DNA of 9,332 nucleotides, from NCBI GenBank assembly GCA_964548905.1, contig CAZJTL010000201.1:1-9332 (forward strand), given 5' to 3'. The translations under genes and the position numbers were made by a program. The notes beneath the pieces are model-generated. The model was not told the DNA's origin. It was given only the letters and a program-made list of their open reading frames with translations, and did not search any database. Of the stretch, positions 1-6,636 are shown piece by piece. Positions within the stretch are counted from its first letter, which is position 1. Every line of letters begins with the position of its first letter. The stretch comes from CAZJTL01 sp964548905. GTDB lineage: Bacteria > Cyanobacteriota > Cyanobacteriia > Cyanobacteriales > Xenococcaceae.

Positions 1-53
1 TTAAGTCTTAAGTCCGGAGGCGGAGCGTCTCCGGCTCCGCTTAAGTCTTAAGT
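1..53. repeat. GC-rich hairpin flanked by direct repeats
   Basis: The 13-base string TTAAGTCTTAAGT occurs at 1-13 and again at 41-53, each being nearly two copies of the heptamer TTAAGTC. Between them lies a GC-rich segment that can fold two ways: CCGGAG (14-19) with CTCCGG (29-34), or GCGGAG (20-25) with CTCCGC (35-40). This is repeat DNA typical of cyanobacterial intergenic regions. It could act as a terminator or boundary for a gene left of the window, but no long T run follows directly. Confidence 0.75.
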
Positions 54-64
54 AGAGAAGTTTT

Positions 65-97
65 TTACTCATTACTCATTACTCATTACTCATTACT
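65..97. repeat. ATTACTC heptamer tandem repeat
   Basis: A period-7 array of ATTACTC: three complete units at 71-91, a partial unit before (65-70) and a partial unit after (92-97). It belongs to the class of short tandemly repeated heptanucleotides (STRR-like) common between cyanobacterial genes. No function can be read from it. Confidence 0.85.
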
Positions 98-110
98 TCC
101 CCTACCCCCC

Positions 111-130
111 ACACCCCACACCCCACACCC
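111..130. repeat. ACACCCC heptamer tandem repeat
   Basis: A second period-7 array immediately before the first gene, ACACCCC repeated nearly three times. Its C-rich, A-interrupted unit resembles the published STRR1-type heptamers of filamentous cyanobacteria. It ends only 18 bases before the start codon at 149, so it lies in the leader or promoter zone of that gene. Confidence 0.8.
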
Positions 131-148
131 TTACTAACCCCTAACATC

Positions 149-1153
149 ATGAAAACACACACTCTCGAAAATTATTTACATCTCATACAACAACTGCTGA
201 ACTCCAAGGGAAATGAATGGAGAGTACTACAGCAATCTGAAGAACTGATTAATCCAGAATTGTTGCAGGTAATGGAAAAAGTCGCCCAAGAGCTTGCAGC
301 AGAGGGAAATTTAGAATCTGCTCAATACTTACGTTATTGGGAAGCGCAACTAGCCCGTCTTTTACGAGAAGCAACCACGATTTCTGAGCGAGAAATTCAT
401 GGTAAGTCCAGAGCTTATCTAGATCTGATTCAAGCGTTGCTCCATTGTCCTCAAGGTAGAGAATCTGAGCTTTTGGCAGTCAACGAAGAATTAATCGATG
501 CTGGGTTAATAGAGATGATGAGACAAATGGCAACCCAGACAGCAGAACAAGGCGATCGCGAAACTGCTAATTTTCTCAATAATTTAGCAACAGAAATAGA
601 ACAAAATTGGTTGAGAGCTACTCAAACTAGCTCTGAGGGTGACAAAAATGGTAAGCAGGAAATTTTGACTGTTGAAGAGCCAATTGTACCAGAAGATCCT
701 TGGGTGCAAGAAGACACAGAAGCGGAAATAAGACAGAAAAAAGAGCAACCGAGCGAATTAAGCCTCGATCGCAGTTTAAATGATTCTCCTGTAACTGCTC
801 CTAGTGAAGATAACAAAACTCTATCTTCTCAAAGAGAAACTTTGAGCGAGCATCCGATCGAAACTCATTTAGCCGCGATCGCCGAATCTTTAAACAAACT
901 GGAACAAATTTTAGCTTCTCGCCTGCAACCAGCAGATCCGCTTTGGTACATGGATGTATTAGAACGCGCCCATGCTTCTCACTGGATCGTATCTACAGAA
1001 GAGATTGAAAAATTAATTGGTATTAAACCTAAGTGCGAACCTGGTAAAAATTCTTATCAAAGAGGTTGTTGGTTATTTGTCAAAGCTGGCAAAATGGGTT
1101 CGCAAACTGGTTGGCATGTCATCAAACGGAATGAAGATTTCAGCAAAAATTGA
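149..1153 (+). CDS. Protein with two cyanobacterial helical repeats and a C-terminal domain, unknown function
   Basis: Soluble 334-aa protein with no signal peptide or membrane helix. Two related blocks, about residues 9-73 and 89-154, share the pattern Y-L-x-L-I-Q-x-L-L, then E-E-L-I, then A-x-x-L-x-x-x-G with an F/Y-L close. From memory, the same block occurs at the N-terminus of many cyanobacterial CHAT and TPR proteins; it is probably an all-helical protein-interaction module. Residues 155-235 form an acidic, polar, low-complexity linker. Residues 240-330 form a compact C-terminal domain that also appears in other cyanobacterial proteins as I remember it: a helix, the segment LWYMDVLERAHASHWIVST, then a basic G/K-rich end (about 295-327) with W308, W322 and C296/C307. 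ATG at 149 is the first in frame after the repeats; no clear ribosome binding site is visible. HIP1 sites at 552 and 875 lie inside the gene. Function unknown. Confidence 0.85.
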   Translation: MKTHTLENYLHLIQQLLNSKGNEWRVLQQSEELINPELLQVMEKVAQELAAEGNLESAQYLRYWEAQLARLLREATTISEREIHGKSRAYLDLIQALLHCPQGRESELLAVNEELIDAGLIEMMRQMATQTAEQGDRETANFLNNLATEIEQNWLRATQTSSEGDKNGKQEILTVEEPIVPEDPWVQEDTEAEIRQKKEQPSELSLDRSLNDSPVTAPSEDNKTLSSQRETLSEHPIETHLAAIAESLNKLEQILASRLQPADPLWYMDVLERAHASHWIVSTEEIEKLIGIKPKCEPGKNSYQRGCWLFVKAGKMGSQTGWHVIKRNEDFSKN

Positions 1154-1189
1154 TGAAGCTCTCTCAATTTCTTTCGCTCAATAACATCA

Positions 1190-2443
1190 ATGGATCGAAG
1201 CGTCATATTTAGATTAGCGATTTCTCTGGGATTGGGTCTAATCATTGGCATGGAAAGAGGATGGCAAAGCCGTCAAAGCCCTCAAGGTTCTCGCATTGCT
1301 GGAATTAGAAGTTTTGGTTTTGTCGGTCTTTTGGGTGGGTTGTCGGCATTGTTAGGGCAGAAATTGGGAGTCAGCCTGTTGGCGGTTGCCTTCTTCGGAC
1401 TAATTTTAATGGTAGTCGTGTCCTACGGGCTTTCGACCAAACAAACTGAAGATTTTGGTATTACTACCGAACTTTCTTTACTAATTACTTTTGTATTGGG
1501 AGTGTTGGTGGGAATTGGCTTGGTGAGTGAAGCGTTGGCAGTTTCTGTTGCAGTTGCAGTAATCCTTGGTTTCAAGCAAGAGCTGCATCAATCTCTAGAA
1601 AAACTCGATCGCCGAGAATTAATTGCTACGCTACAATTATTGATTCTGGCTGCGATCGCCATACCTTTACTACCAGATCGTAACTTAGGTCCATGGTCAG
1701 CTTTAAATCCCAGATCGATCGGGCTTCTGGTTTTGTTGATTGCAGGAATATCTTATCTTGGCTACTTTGCCATGCGACTGCTTGGTACTAGCGTCGGATT
1801 GTTAGCAACTGCCATGATTGGTGCTTTGGTTTCATCTACAGCAGTAACAATTTCCTTTGGACGAATGGCTCGGCGCGGACAAGGTTCGATGGCGTTGCTA
1901 GGGGCAGGGATTTCTCTTGCTTCTGGAACAATGGCTGTCCGTATCCTCATAGAAGTGAGCATTGTCAATCAAGCTTTACTTCCTTGGTTAGCAGCCCCGA
2001 TTGCTATCTTAGCAATTATCCCTCTAATCGCTGCTGTAGCGATCGCGGCAAAAAGTTCCAAAACTGAGCCACCAGCAGAGGTTGAACTGAGAAATCCGAT
2101 CGAATTAGGATCGGCTTTAATCTATGCAGGAATACTGTCAGTTTTATTTGTCCTCATTCATGCAATGGAAAGCTGGTTTGGCAATGGAGGAATTTATTTG
2201 CTCTCAGCTATTTCTGGTATTACTGATGTCGATGCGGTCAGTCTCTCTCTGGCTCAAGCAACTAAGGCAGATCTTCCTTTATCAGTTGGAGCAAGGGGAA
2301 TTCTGATTGCAGCAATGGTCAATACGATCGTCAAAGCGATCCTTGCAGCCTCGATCGGCGGTTGGAAGCTGGCTCGATGGTGTGCAACGATTTTGCTAGG
2401 TGCGCTGTTGCTCTCATGTGTAGAGCAGATATTTCGTTTATAA
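1190..2443 (+). CDS. MgtC/SapB family membrane protein with DUF4010 domain
   Basis: A 417-aa polytopic inner-membrane protein, hydrophobic over most of its length, with roughly a dozen possible transmembrane segments. The N-terminal part carries the MgtC/SapB signature: GLIIGMERGWQ at about 16-26 and GIRSFGFVGLLGGL at 38-51. The C-terminal half matches DUF4010, with GALVSSTAVTISFGRMAR (211-228) and ISGITDVDAVSLSLAQA (341-357). MgtC-like proteins are linked to survival at low magnesium and to intracellular growth in pathogens; the role of the DUF4010 fusions is not established, and transport of an ion or small solute is only a guess. The length fits the family. The start lies 36 bp after the previous stop, so the two genes may be co-transcribed, though nothing shows a shared function. 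No ribosome binding site is evident upstream of ATG 1190. HIP1 sites at 1652 and 2039 are internal. Confidence 0.9.
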   Translation: MDRSVIFRLAISLGLGLIIGMERGWQSRQSPQGSRIAGIRSFGFVGLLGGLSALLGQKLGVSLLAVAFFGLILMVVVSYGLSTKQTEDFGITTELSLLITFVLGVLVGIGLVSEALAVSVAVAVILGFKQELHQSLEKLDRRELIATLQLLILAAIAIPLLPDRNLGPWSALNPRSIGLLVLLIAGISYLGYFAMRLLGTSVGLLATAMIGALVSSTAVTISFGRMARRGQGSMALLGAGISLASGTMAVRILIEVSIVNQALLPWLAAPIAILAIIPLIAAVAIAAKSSKTEPPAEVELRNPIELGSALIYAGILSVLFVLIHAMESWFGNGGIYLLSAISGITDVDAVSLSLAQATKADLPLSVGARGILIAAMVNTIVKAILAASIGGWKLARWCATILLGALLLSCVEQIFRL

Positions 2444-2516
2444 GATCAGCTCCTGTTGAATAGCCATATTATCGGTGGGGACTGCCTTTTGCCTTCTTCT
2501 ACTAGAATGTTGTTTA

Positions 2517-2574
2517 CTGATAACTGATAGCTGATAGCTGATAGCTGATAGCTGATAGCTGATAGCTGATAGCT
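2517..2574. repeat. CTGATAG heptamer array (seven perfect units)
   Basis: Seven perfect consecutive copies of CTGATAG run from 2524 to 2572, preceded by one degenerate copy (CTGATAA, 2517-2523) and followed by a broken CT. Each unit contains part of the next as an AGCT junction, so the array is also rich in short palindromes. It lies in the 216-bp spacer between the DUF4010 gene and the GTPase gene. Copy number is likely to vary between strains through replication slippage. Confidence 0.95.
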
Positions 2575-2593
2575 ACCCTCCCTTTAAGCTGTC

Positions 2594-2613
2594 TTAACCC
2601 TAACTGAGGTTAA
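2594..2613. promoter_or_regulatory. Inverted repeat TTAACC-N8-GGTTAA upstream of the GTPase gene
   Basis: A perfect 6-bp dyad, TTAACC at 2594-2599 and GGTTAA at 2608-2613, lies 46 bp upstream of the GTPase start codon. Its right arm overlaps a weak -10-like TAAAAT (2611-2616). The geometry would suit an operator site for a dimeric regulator, but no good -35 is visible and the dyad may be chance in AT-rich DNA. Confidence 0.3.
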
Positions 2614-2659
2614 AATGAAGATCTCACAAAAAAGTAAATACTTTTGACGATCAATTTAA

Positions 2660-4315
2660 ATGCCCCTGTCTCGTTTGTTGACTATTATCCTTGGCATTAG
2701 CCTGATTATCGGCTTGGCTAATTGGCTGATTGCTTCTATTTACGGGCTTTATAGTCAAATTGCTTGGACATCCCCCTTGCTTGCCAATCTGTTAGTCTTG
2801 TTCATTATTGCTTTGTTGGCGGTATTAATTGGGGTATTTTGTTATTATTTTTGGCTATCTCCTCAACCAACTAAAGGCAAAAAACGTAACAAACGTCAGA
2901 TTAAGGTAAAAGTACCCGAACAAAAAACGCAAGCAGCAGCAGAAAATCTCAAAGCGGTACGCAGACAAGTCAAACAAATACAAGACAAAGTAAGCAAACA
3001 AGCATTACTCAATCGTTCCCAAGAAATTCAACAAAACCTAGCCAGAGGAAATTTACGAGTAATTGTCTTTGGTACGGGAAGTGCGGGGAAAACTTCATTA
3101 GTCAATGCTTTGATTGGGGAGATAGTAGGTAGTGTCGAAGCAACGATGGGAACTACCAAAATCGGAGAAACCTATCACCTCAAATTGAAGGGATTAGAAC
3201 GAGAAATTTTAATTACAGACACACCAGGAATCTTAGAAGCAGGTATTGCAGGTACAGAAAGAGAAACATTAGCGCGAGAGTTAGCCACCGAAGCAGATTT
3301 ACTGCTGTTTGTCGTCGATAACGATCTGCGCCAGTCAGAATACGAACCTCTGAGAATTTTAGTAGAAATTGGCAAGCGATCGCTGTTGGTTTTTAATAAA
3401 ATTGACCTTTATGCAGAAGAAGACCGAGAATTAATTCTCAAACATCTGCGCGATCGCGTCCGAGACTTTATTTCCCCTGCTGATGTCATCGCGATCGCCG
3501 CTAATCCTCAACCAGTACAATTGAAAGGCGGGAATATTGTCGAACCAGAACCAGAAATAATTCCTTTAATTAAGCGCCTGGTAGGGGTTTTAAGGGCAGA
3601 AGGAGAAGATTTAATTGCTGACAATATTTTATTGCAATCCCAACGCTTAGGAGAAGAAGCGCGGAAATTACTCGATCGCCAGCGTAAAAGACAAGCAGAT
3701 AAAATTATCGATCGCTATCAATGGATTGGTGCGGGAGTAATTGCTGTCACTCCTTTACCTGTAGTGGATATGCTAGCAACAGCCGCAGTCAACGCGCAAA
3801 TGGTAGTTGAAATTGGACAGGTATATGGTTGTGAATTAAATATCGATCGCGGGAAAGAATTAGCTCTTTCTTTAGGTAAAACTCTGATTAGCTTGGGTGT
3901 AGTAAAAGGGGCGATCGAACTTTTAGTCAAAGCACTTCAGTTTAATGTAGCTACCTATGTGGTAGGGAAAGTAATTCAGGGAGTTACCGCCGCTTATTTA
4001 ACCAGGATTGCTGGTAAAAGTTTTGTCGAATACTTTCGTCAAGATCAAGATTGGGGTGATGGCGGTATTACCGAAGTCGTACAGCGACAGTTTCAATTGA
4101 GTCGCAAAGATGAATTTGTCAAAGCTTTTGTCAAAGACGCGATCGCCAAAGTGATTCAACCTTTCACCGATCGTCCCGATCCAGAAGAAGACGATGAAGA
4201 AGAATATGAGGAAGAAGAATTGCAACCCTTAACAACTGATCAGGAAGAATATTTATTAGCTCATCCTTTAGAAGATGATTGGGAAACAGCCAATACTCGT
4301 CATGATGAATGGTAA
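2660..4315 (+). CDS. Membrane-anchored Era-like GTPase with C-terminal DUF697 (YcjF type)
   Basis: A 551-aa protein with two N-terminal transmembrane helices (about 5-30 and 41-65), then a Lys/Arg/Gln-rich, probably coiled-coil stretch (71-128). The GTPase domain follows with all main motifs: P-loop GTGSAGKTS (138-146), switch-I threonines T164/T165, DTPG (187-190), NKID (246-249), and IAIAANP (277-283) where G5 is expected. Residues about 341-460 match DUF697, a hydrophobic region that often ends such GTPases, with the marker TPLPVVDMLATAAVNAQMV (364-382). The tail is strongly acidic (509-520 nearly all Asp/Glu), ending in Trp. The topology suggests a GTPase domain on the cytoplasmic face of the plasma or thylakoid membrane. 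Role unknown; relatives are annotated as HSR1-related or YcjF-like GTP-binding proteins. ATG 2660 keeps the first helix and follows an A/T-rich leader without a ribosome binding site. HIP1 sites at 3376, 3450, 3491 and 4139. Confidence 0.92.
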   Translation: MPLSRLLTIILGISLIIGLANWLIASIYGLYSQIAWTSPLLANLLVLFIIALLAVLIGVFCYYFWLSPQPTKGKKRNKRQIKVKVPEQKTQAAAENLKAVRRQVKQIQDKVSKQALLNRSQEIQQNLARGNLRVIVFGTGSAGKTSLVNALIGEIVGSVEATMGTTKIGETYHLKLKGLEREILITDTPGILEAGIAGTERETLARELATEADLLLFVVDNDLRQSEYEPLRILVEIGKRSLLVFNKIDLYAEEDRELILKHLRDRVRDFISPADVIAIAANPQPVQLKGGNIVEPEPEIIPLIKRLVGVLRAEGEDLIADNILLQSQRLGEEARKLLDRQRKRQADKIIDRYQWIGAGVIAVTPLPVVDMLATAAVNAQMVVEIGQVYGCELNIDRGKELALSLGKTLISLGVVKGAIELLVKALQFNVATYVVGKVIQGVTAAYLTRIAGKSFVEYFRQDQDWGDGGITEVVQRQFQLSRKDEFVKAFVKDAIAKVIQPFTDRPDPEEDDEEEYEEEELQPLTTDQEEYLLAHPLEDDWETANTRHDEW

Positions 4316-4337
4316 TTATTCTTCTTCGTCCCAATAA

Positions 4338-4597
4338 CTCTCTTCTGTCACTCTAGGCACTAGACTGATAGCAACTATCTGGAAAATAAGCAGTAAAATT
4401 AAAGATATCGAATAAATTCATCAGGGAAATTAGTCTTGGAAACCCAAGCGATAATTGTGGAATAGGAAAGACTTTTAACCAGCGTTTAATTAGATTGAAG
4501 CAACTGTTGGCTTGGGGGGACGAGGCTTAACCATTACTCTGTCTATCTTTCAGAACTTACTGGTTAATTTTACCTCTCCTAGAGTGACAGAAGAGAG
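4338..4597. mobile_element. MITE-like element, 260 bp, with perfect 20-bp terminal inverted repeats
   Basis: Bases 4338-4357 (CTCTCTTCTGTCACTCTAGG) are the exact reverse complement of 4578-4597. The match stops abruptly on the inner side. Immediately outside, ATAA occurs on both sides (4334-4337 and 4598-4601), as expected for a 4-bp target duplication. The 260-bp interior has no convincing gene; a minus-strand frame without an ATG near its start is open for about 60 codons but resembles nothing I recognise. Perfect termini, small size, lack of coding capacity and a candidate target duplication together define a miniature inverted-repeat transposable element, presumably moved by a transposase encoded elsewhere. 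I cannot assign an insertion sequence family from the ends. It lies 23 bp after the GTPase stop and about 120 bp beyond the 3' end of lpdA, so it sits in a neutral convergent spacer. Confidence 0.72.
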
Positions 4598-4666
4598 ATA
4601 ACCTCTATTTTCAAGTTAGAAAACAGGACAGATAGCATTAAACTTTGTATCTCACCAACAAGTGAA

Positions 4667-4704
4667 CCTTCTGCCTTCTGCCCTCTCCTCTGCCCTCTGC
4701 CTTA
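4667..4704. repeat. Degenerate CCTTCTG heptamer repeat
   Basis: Two perfect CCTTCTG units (4667-4680) are followed by degraded copies (CCCTCT, CCTCTG, CCCTCTG) up to 4704. The C/T-rich track lies just beyond the 3' end of lpdA. This is the fourth distinct heptamer family in the window. Confidence 0.7.
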
Positions 4705-4716
4705 TCCCGAAAGGAG

Positions 4717-6138
4717 TTAAACTGCACGCTTATAAGCCTCATCCAATACTTCAGACAAAGTAGGATGAGTATGGACGTTAAAAGCCAGATTGCGTACAGA
4801 TTCTCGTTTGGCGATCGCGTTGGCTGCTTCTTGGATTAAATCGGAAGCATGAATCCCAATAATATGAACACCTAAAAGTTCTCCTGTATCTTGGCGATAG
4901 ATTATTTTGGCAATCCCGTCAGTTTCTTTCTCTGCTAACGCCTTAGAATTACCTTTGAAATAAGTTTTCACCGAAGCTACCGTAAATCCTTCGCTTGCAC
5001 CTAATTCTTTAGCTGCTGGTTCAGTCAAACCGACGTAACTAATTTCTGGATGGGTAAAAGCGGCGGCGGGAATACTTCTGTAGTCTATTTCTTTGTCTCG
5101 ACCGCTAATATTTTCTACAGCAATGATACCTTGACCAGATGCAGCATGAGCCAACATCATCTTACCATTAGCGTCTCCTACCGCCCATAGATGGGGAACT
5201 GGCTCACCATCTTTAAGAACTCTCATTTTGTCGTCAACAGGAATAAAACCGCGATTAGTTTCCACTCCGATCGCTTCTAAACCAAGATTTTTAGTAGCAG
5301 GAATACGTCCAGTTGCTACTAAGCAAGCGTCTACTTCCAATACATCAACAATTTCTTTAGTTTTCGCGTCTGTGAGCTCGATAACTACAGGCGAACCAGG
5401 TGTAATTTTGGTGGCAAATACTCCCGTATATGTTTCAATATCACGAGGTGCAATTAAAACTCTCTCCGCAATTTTAGCAATATCAGGATCGAAACCTGGC
5501 ATCAAATTATCTAAGGCTTCAATCATAGTGACTTCAGCACCCAATGCTGTATAAACATCAGAGAATTCTAAGCCAATGTAACCGCTACCAATGATAGCAA
5601 TCCAATTGGGAACAGTTTCTAGGCGAACTGCATCGTCACTAGTAAACACAGTCTTGCCATCGATTTCAATACCAGGAGGAACGAAAGGAACCGAACCAGG
5701 ACAAAGCAAGATATCTTTAGCTGTAATCATTTTTTCGCCGCTATCTGTTGTCACCGATAATTTTTGCGGTGCGACGATTTTACCCCAACCTCTAATCGTT
5801 TCTACTTTAAGACGCTTTAAACTATTAGTTAAATCGTCACGAATCTTACTAACTAAATCATTAGCATGAGCAGAAATTGCACTTCTGTCGAACTGTACAC
5901 CACCAACATTAATCCCCATGCTTTGTAGATGGCTAGTGTCTCTCAATTCTCTAACCCTACCAGATGCCGCCAACAATGCTTTAGAAGGAATACAACCGCG
6001 ATTGACACAAGTTCCTCCCATATCACCAGCTTCAATAATTACTGTCTTCAAACCGCATTTAACTGCGTGGAGTGCAGCACCATGTCCGCCAACGCCAGCA
6101 CCGACGATCGCTAAATCGTAATCAAACTGTTGAGTCAT
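4717..6138 (-). CDS. lpdA: Dihydrolipoamide dehydrogenase (E3)
   Basis: A 473-aa flavoprotein of class I pyridine nucleotide-disulfide oxidoreductases, the usual length. It reoxidises protein-bound dihydrolipoamide with NAD+ and serves the pyruvate dehydrogenase complex and the glycine cleavage system (as L-protein) in the cytosol. Visible motifs: FAD-binding GAGVGGHGAA (13-22); redox disulfide C44/C49 in GGTCVNRGCIPSK (41-53), which distinguishes lipoamide dehydrogenases with CVNxGC spacing; NAD-binding GSGYIGLE (184-191); second FAD contact VGDANG (320-325); and the C-terminal dimerisation domain with the catalytic pair H458/E463 in HTHPTLSE. No key residue is missing. The gene is divergent from the DUF1232 gene with a 165-bp shared upstream region and stands alone, without the PDH E1/E2 genes beside it, as is common in cyanobacteria. 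No Shine-Dalgarno precedes the ATG. Confidence 0.97.
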   Translation of the reverse strand: MTQQFDYDLAIVGAGVGGHGAALHAVKCGLKTVIIEAGDMGGTCVNRGCIPSKALLAASGRVRELRDTSHLQSMGINVGGVQFDRSAISAHANDLVSKIRDDLTNSLKRLKVETIRGWGKIVAPQKLSVTTDSGEKMITAKDILLCPGSVPFVPPGIEIDGKTVFTSDDAVRLETVPNWIAIIGSGYIGLEFSDVYTALGAEVTMIEALDNLMPGFDPDIAKIAERVLIAPRDIETYTGVFATKITPGSPVVIELTDAKTKEIVDVLEVDACLVATGRIPATKNLGLEAIGVETNRGFIPVDDKMRVLKDGEPVPHLWAVGDANGKMMLAHAASGQGIIAVENISGRDKEIDYRSIPAAAFTHPEISYVGLTEPAAKELGASEGFTVASVKTYFKGNSKALAEKETDGIAKIIYRQDTGELLGVHIIGIHASDLIQEAANAIAKRESVRNLAFNVHTHPTLSEVLDEAYKRAV

Positions 6139-6303
6139 AAATTTTCTGATTTAATGATTATGATTAATGTTGTAGTAACTCTTTAGTGTATAAAAATTTG
6201 GCACCAACAAGAAAACCGTACTAATCTGCTGAGGCGATCCACACTTTAGAAATTCGAGCAATCTGACAGAATAAGAATAATTTAGTCAAGATCGATTACA
6301 TCA
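6139..6303. promoter_or_regulatory. Divergent promoter region between lpdA and the DUF1232 gene
   Basis: This 165-bp spacer must hold the promoters of two divergent genes. On the minus strand, TACACT (plus coordinates 6185-6190), preceded by TTGTTG with a shorter than ideal gap, is a weak -10 candidate for lpdA. On the plus strand I see only AT-rich -10-like strings near 6270-6285 and no consensus -35. No repeat or operator dyad stands out. Confidence 0.35.
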
Positions 6304-6600
6304 ATGAAGATTTCACTTGGTTCGATTTACAACTGGTACCGTAATGCAATTCGCAATCCTAAATACCGTTGGTGGATTATTGGTGGAACTTTGATTTATT
6401 TGTTAAGCCCCTTTGACATTGCCCCTGACTTTTTGCCCATTGCTGGCGAACTTGATGACTTGGCGATCGTCGGTTTACTGATTAGTGAAATTTCTCAGCT
6501 AGTAATGGACAAATACAAGTCTCGTAAAAATCAAACCAGCCCTTCAGATCCACAAGCAGAAGATAAAACTGTCGAAGTTGATGCAGTTTCCCTCAAGTAG
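6304..6600 (+). CDS. DUF1232 (YkvA-like) small membrane-associated protein
   Basis: A 98-aa protein. Residues about 20-56 match DUF1232: a basic start (NPKYRWW), a hydrophobic helix (WIIGGTLIYLLSPFDIAPD) with the hallmark SPFDIAPDFLP-x-x-GELDD, and a second hydrophobic helix (AIVGLLISEISQLVM, 54-68). The tail (71-98) is polar and probably disordered. The family is widespread in bacteria and plastids and has no established biochemical role; the short hairpin of helices suggests membrane association. The ATG at 6304 places the domain as in other short members. The next gene starts 36 bp after its stop, on the same strand and without an obvious terminator between them, so the two are probably co-transcribed. 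Confidence 0.9.
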   Translation: MKISLGSIYNWYRNAIRNPKYRWWIIGGTLIYLLSPFDIAPDFLPIAGELDDLAIVGLLISEISQLVMDKYKSRKNQTSPSDPQAEDKTVEVDAVSLK

Positions 6601-6636
6601 CTTTAACATTAAAGACAGAAATAATAAAAGAGGGCA

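Noticed and set aside
2124..2306. 60-codon plus-strand frame inside the DUF4010 gene
   Set aside because: A same-strand out-of-frame shadow of the membrane protein.
2517..2574. CTGATAG array as a CRISPR
   Set aside because: Units are 7 bp with no spacers between them, so it is a simple tandem repeat.
3998..4225. Phe-rich minus-strand frame opposite the GTPase 3' end
   Set aside because: The FFF-rich start is simply the complement of the GAA/GAG codons of the acidic tail.
5228..5554. 108-codon plus-strand frame inside lpdA
   Set aside because: It lies fully antisense to a well-supported enzyme gene; its Ser/Thr/Ala-rich composition is that of a codon shadow.
5591..6121. Further plus-strand frames opposite lpdA
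   Set aside because: Antisense shadows of conserved FAD/NAD domain codons, with no motifs of their own.
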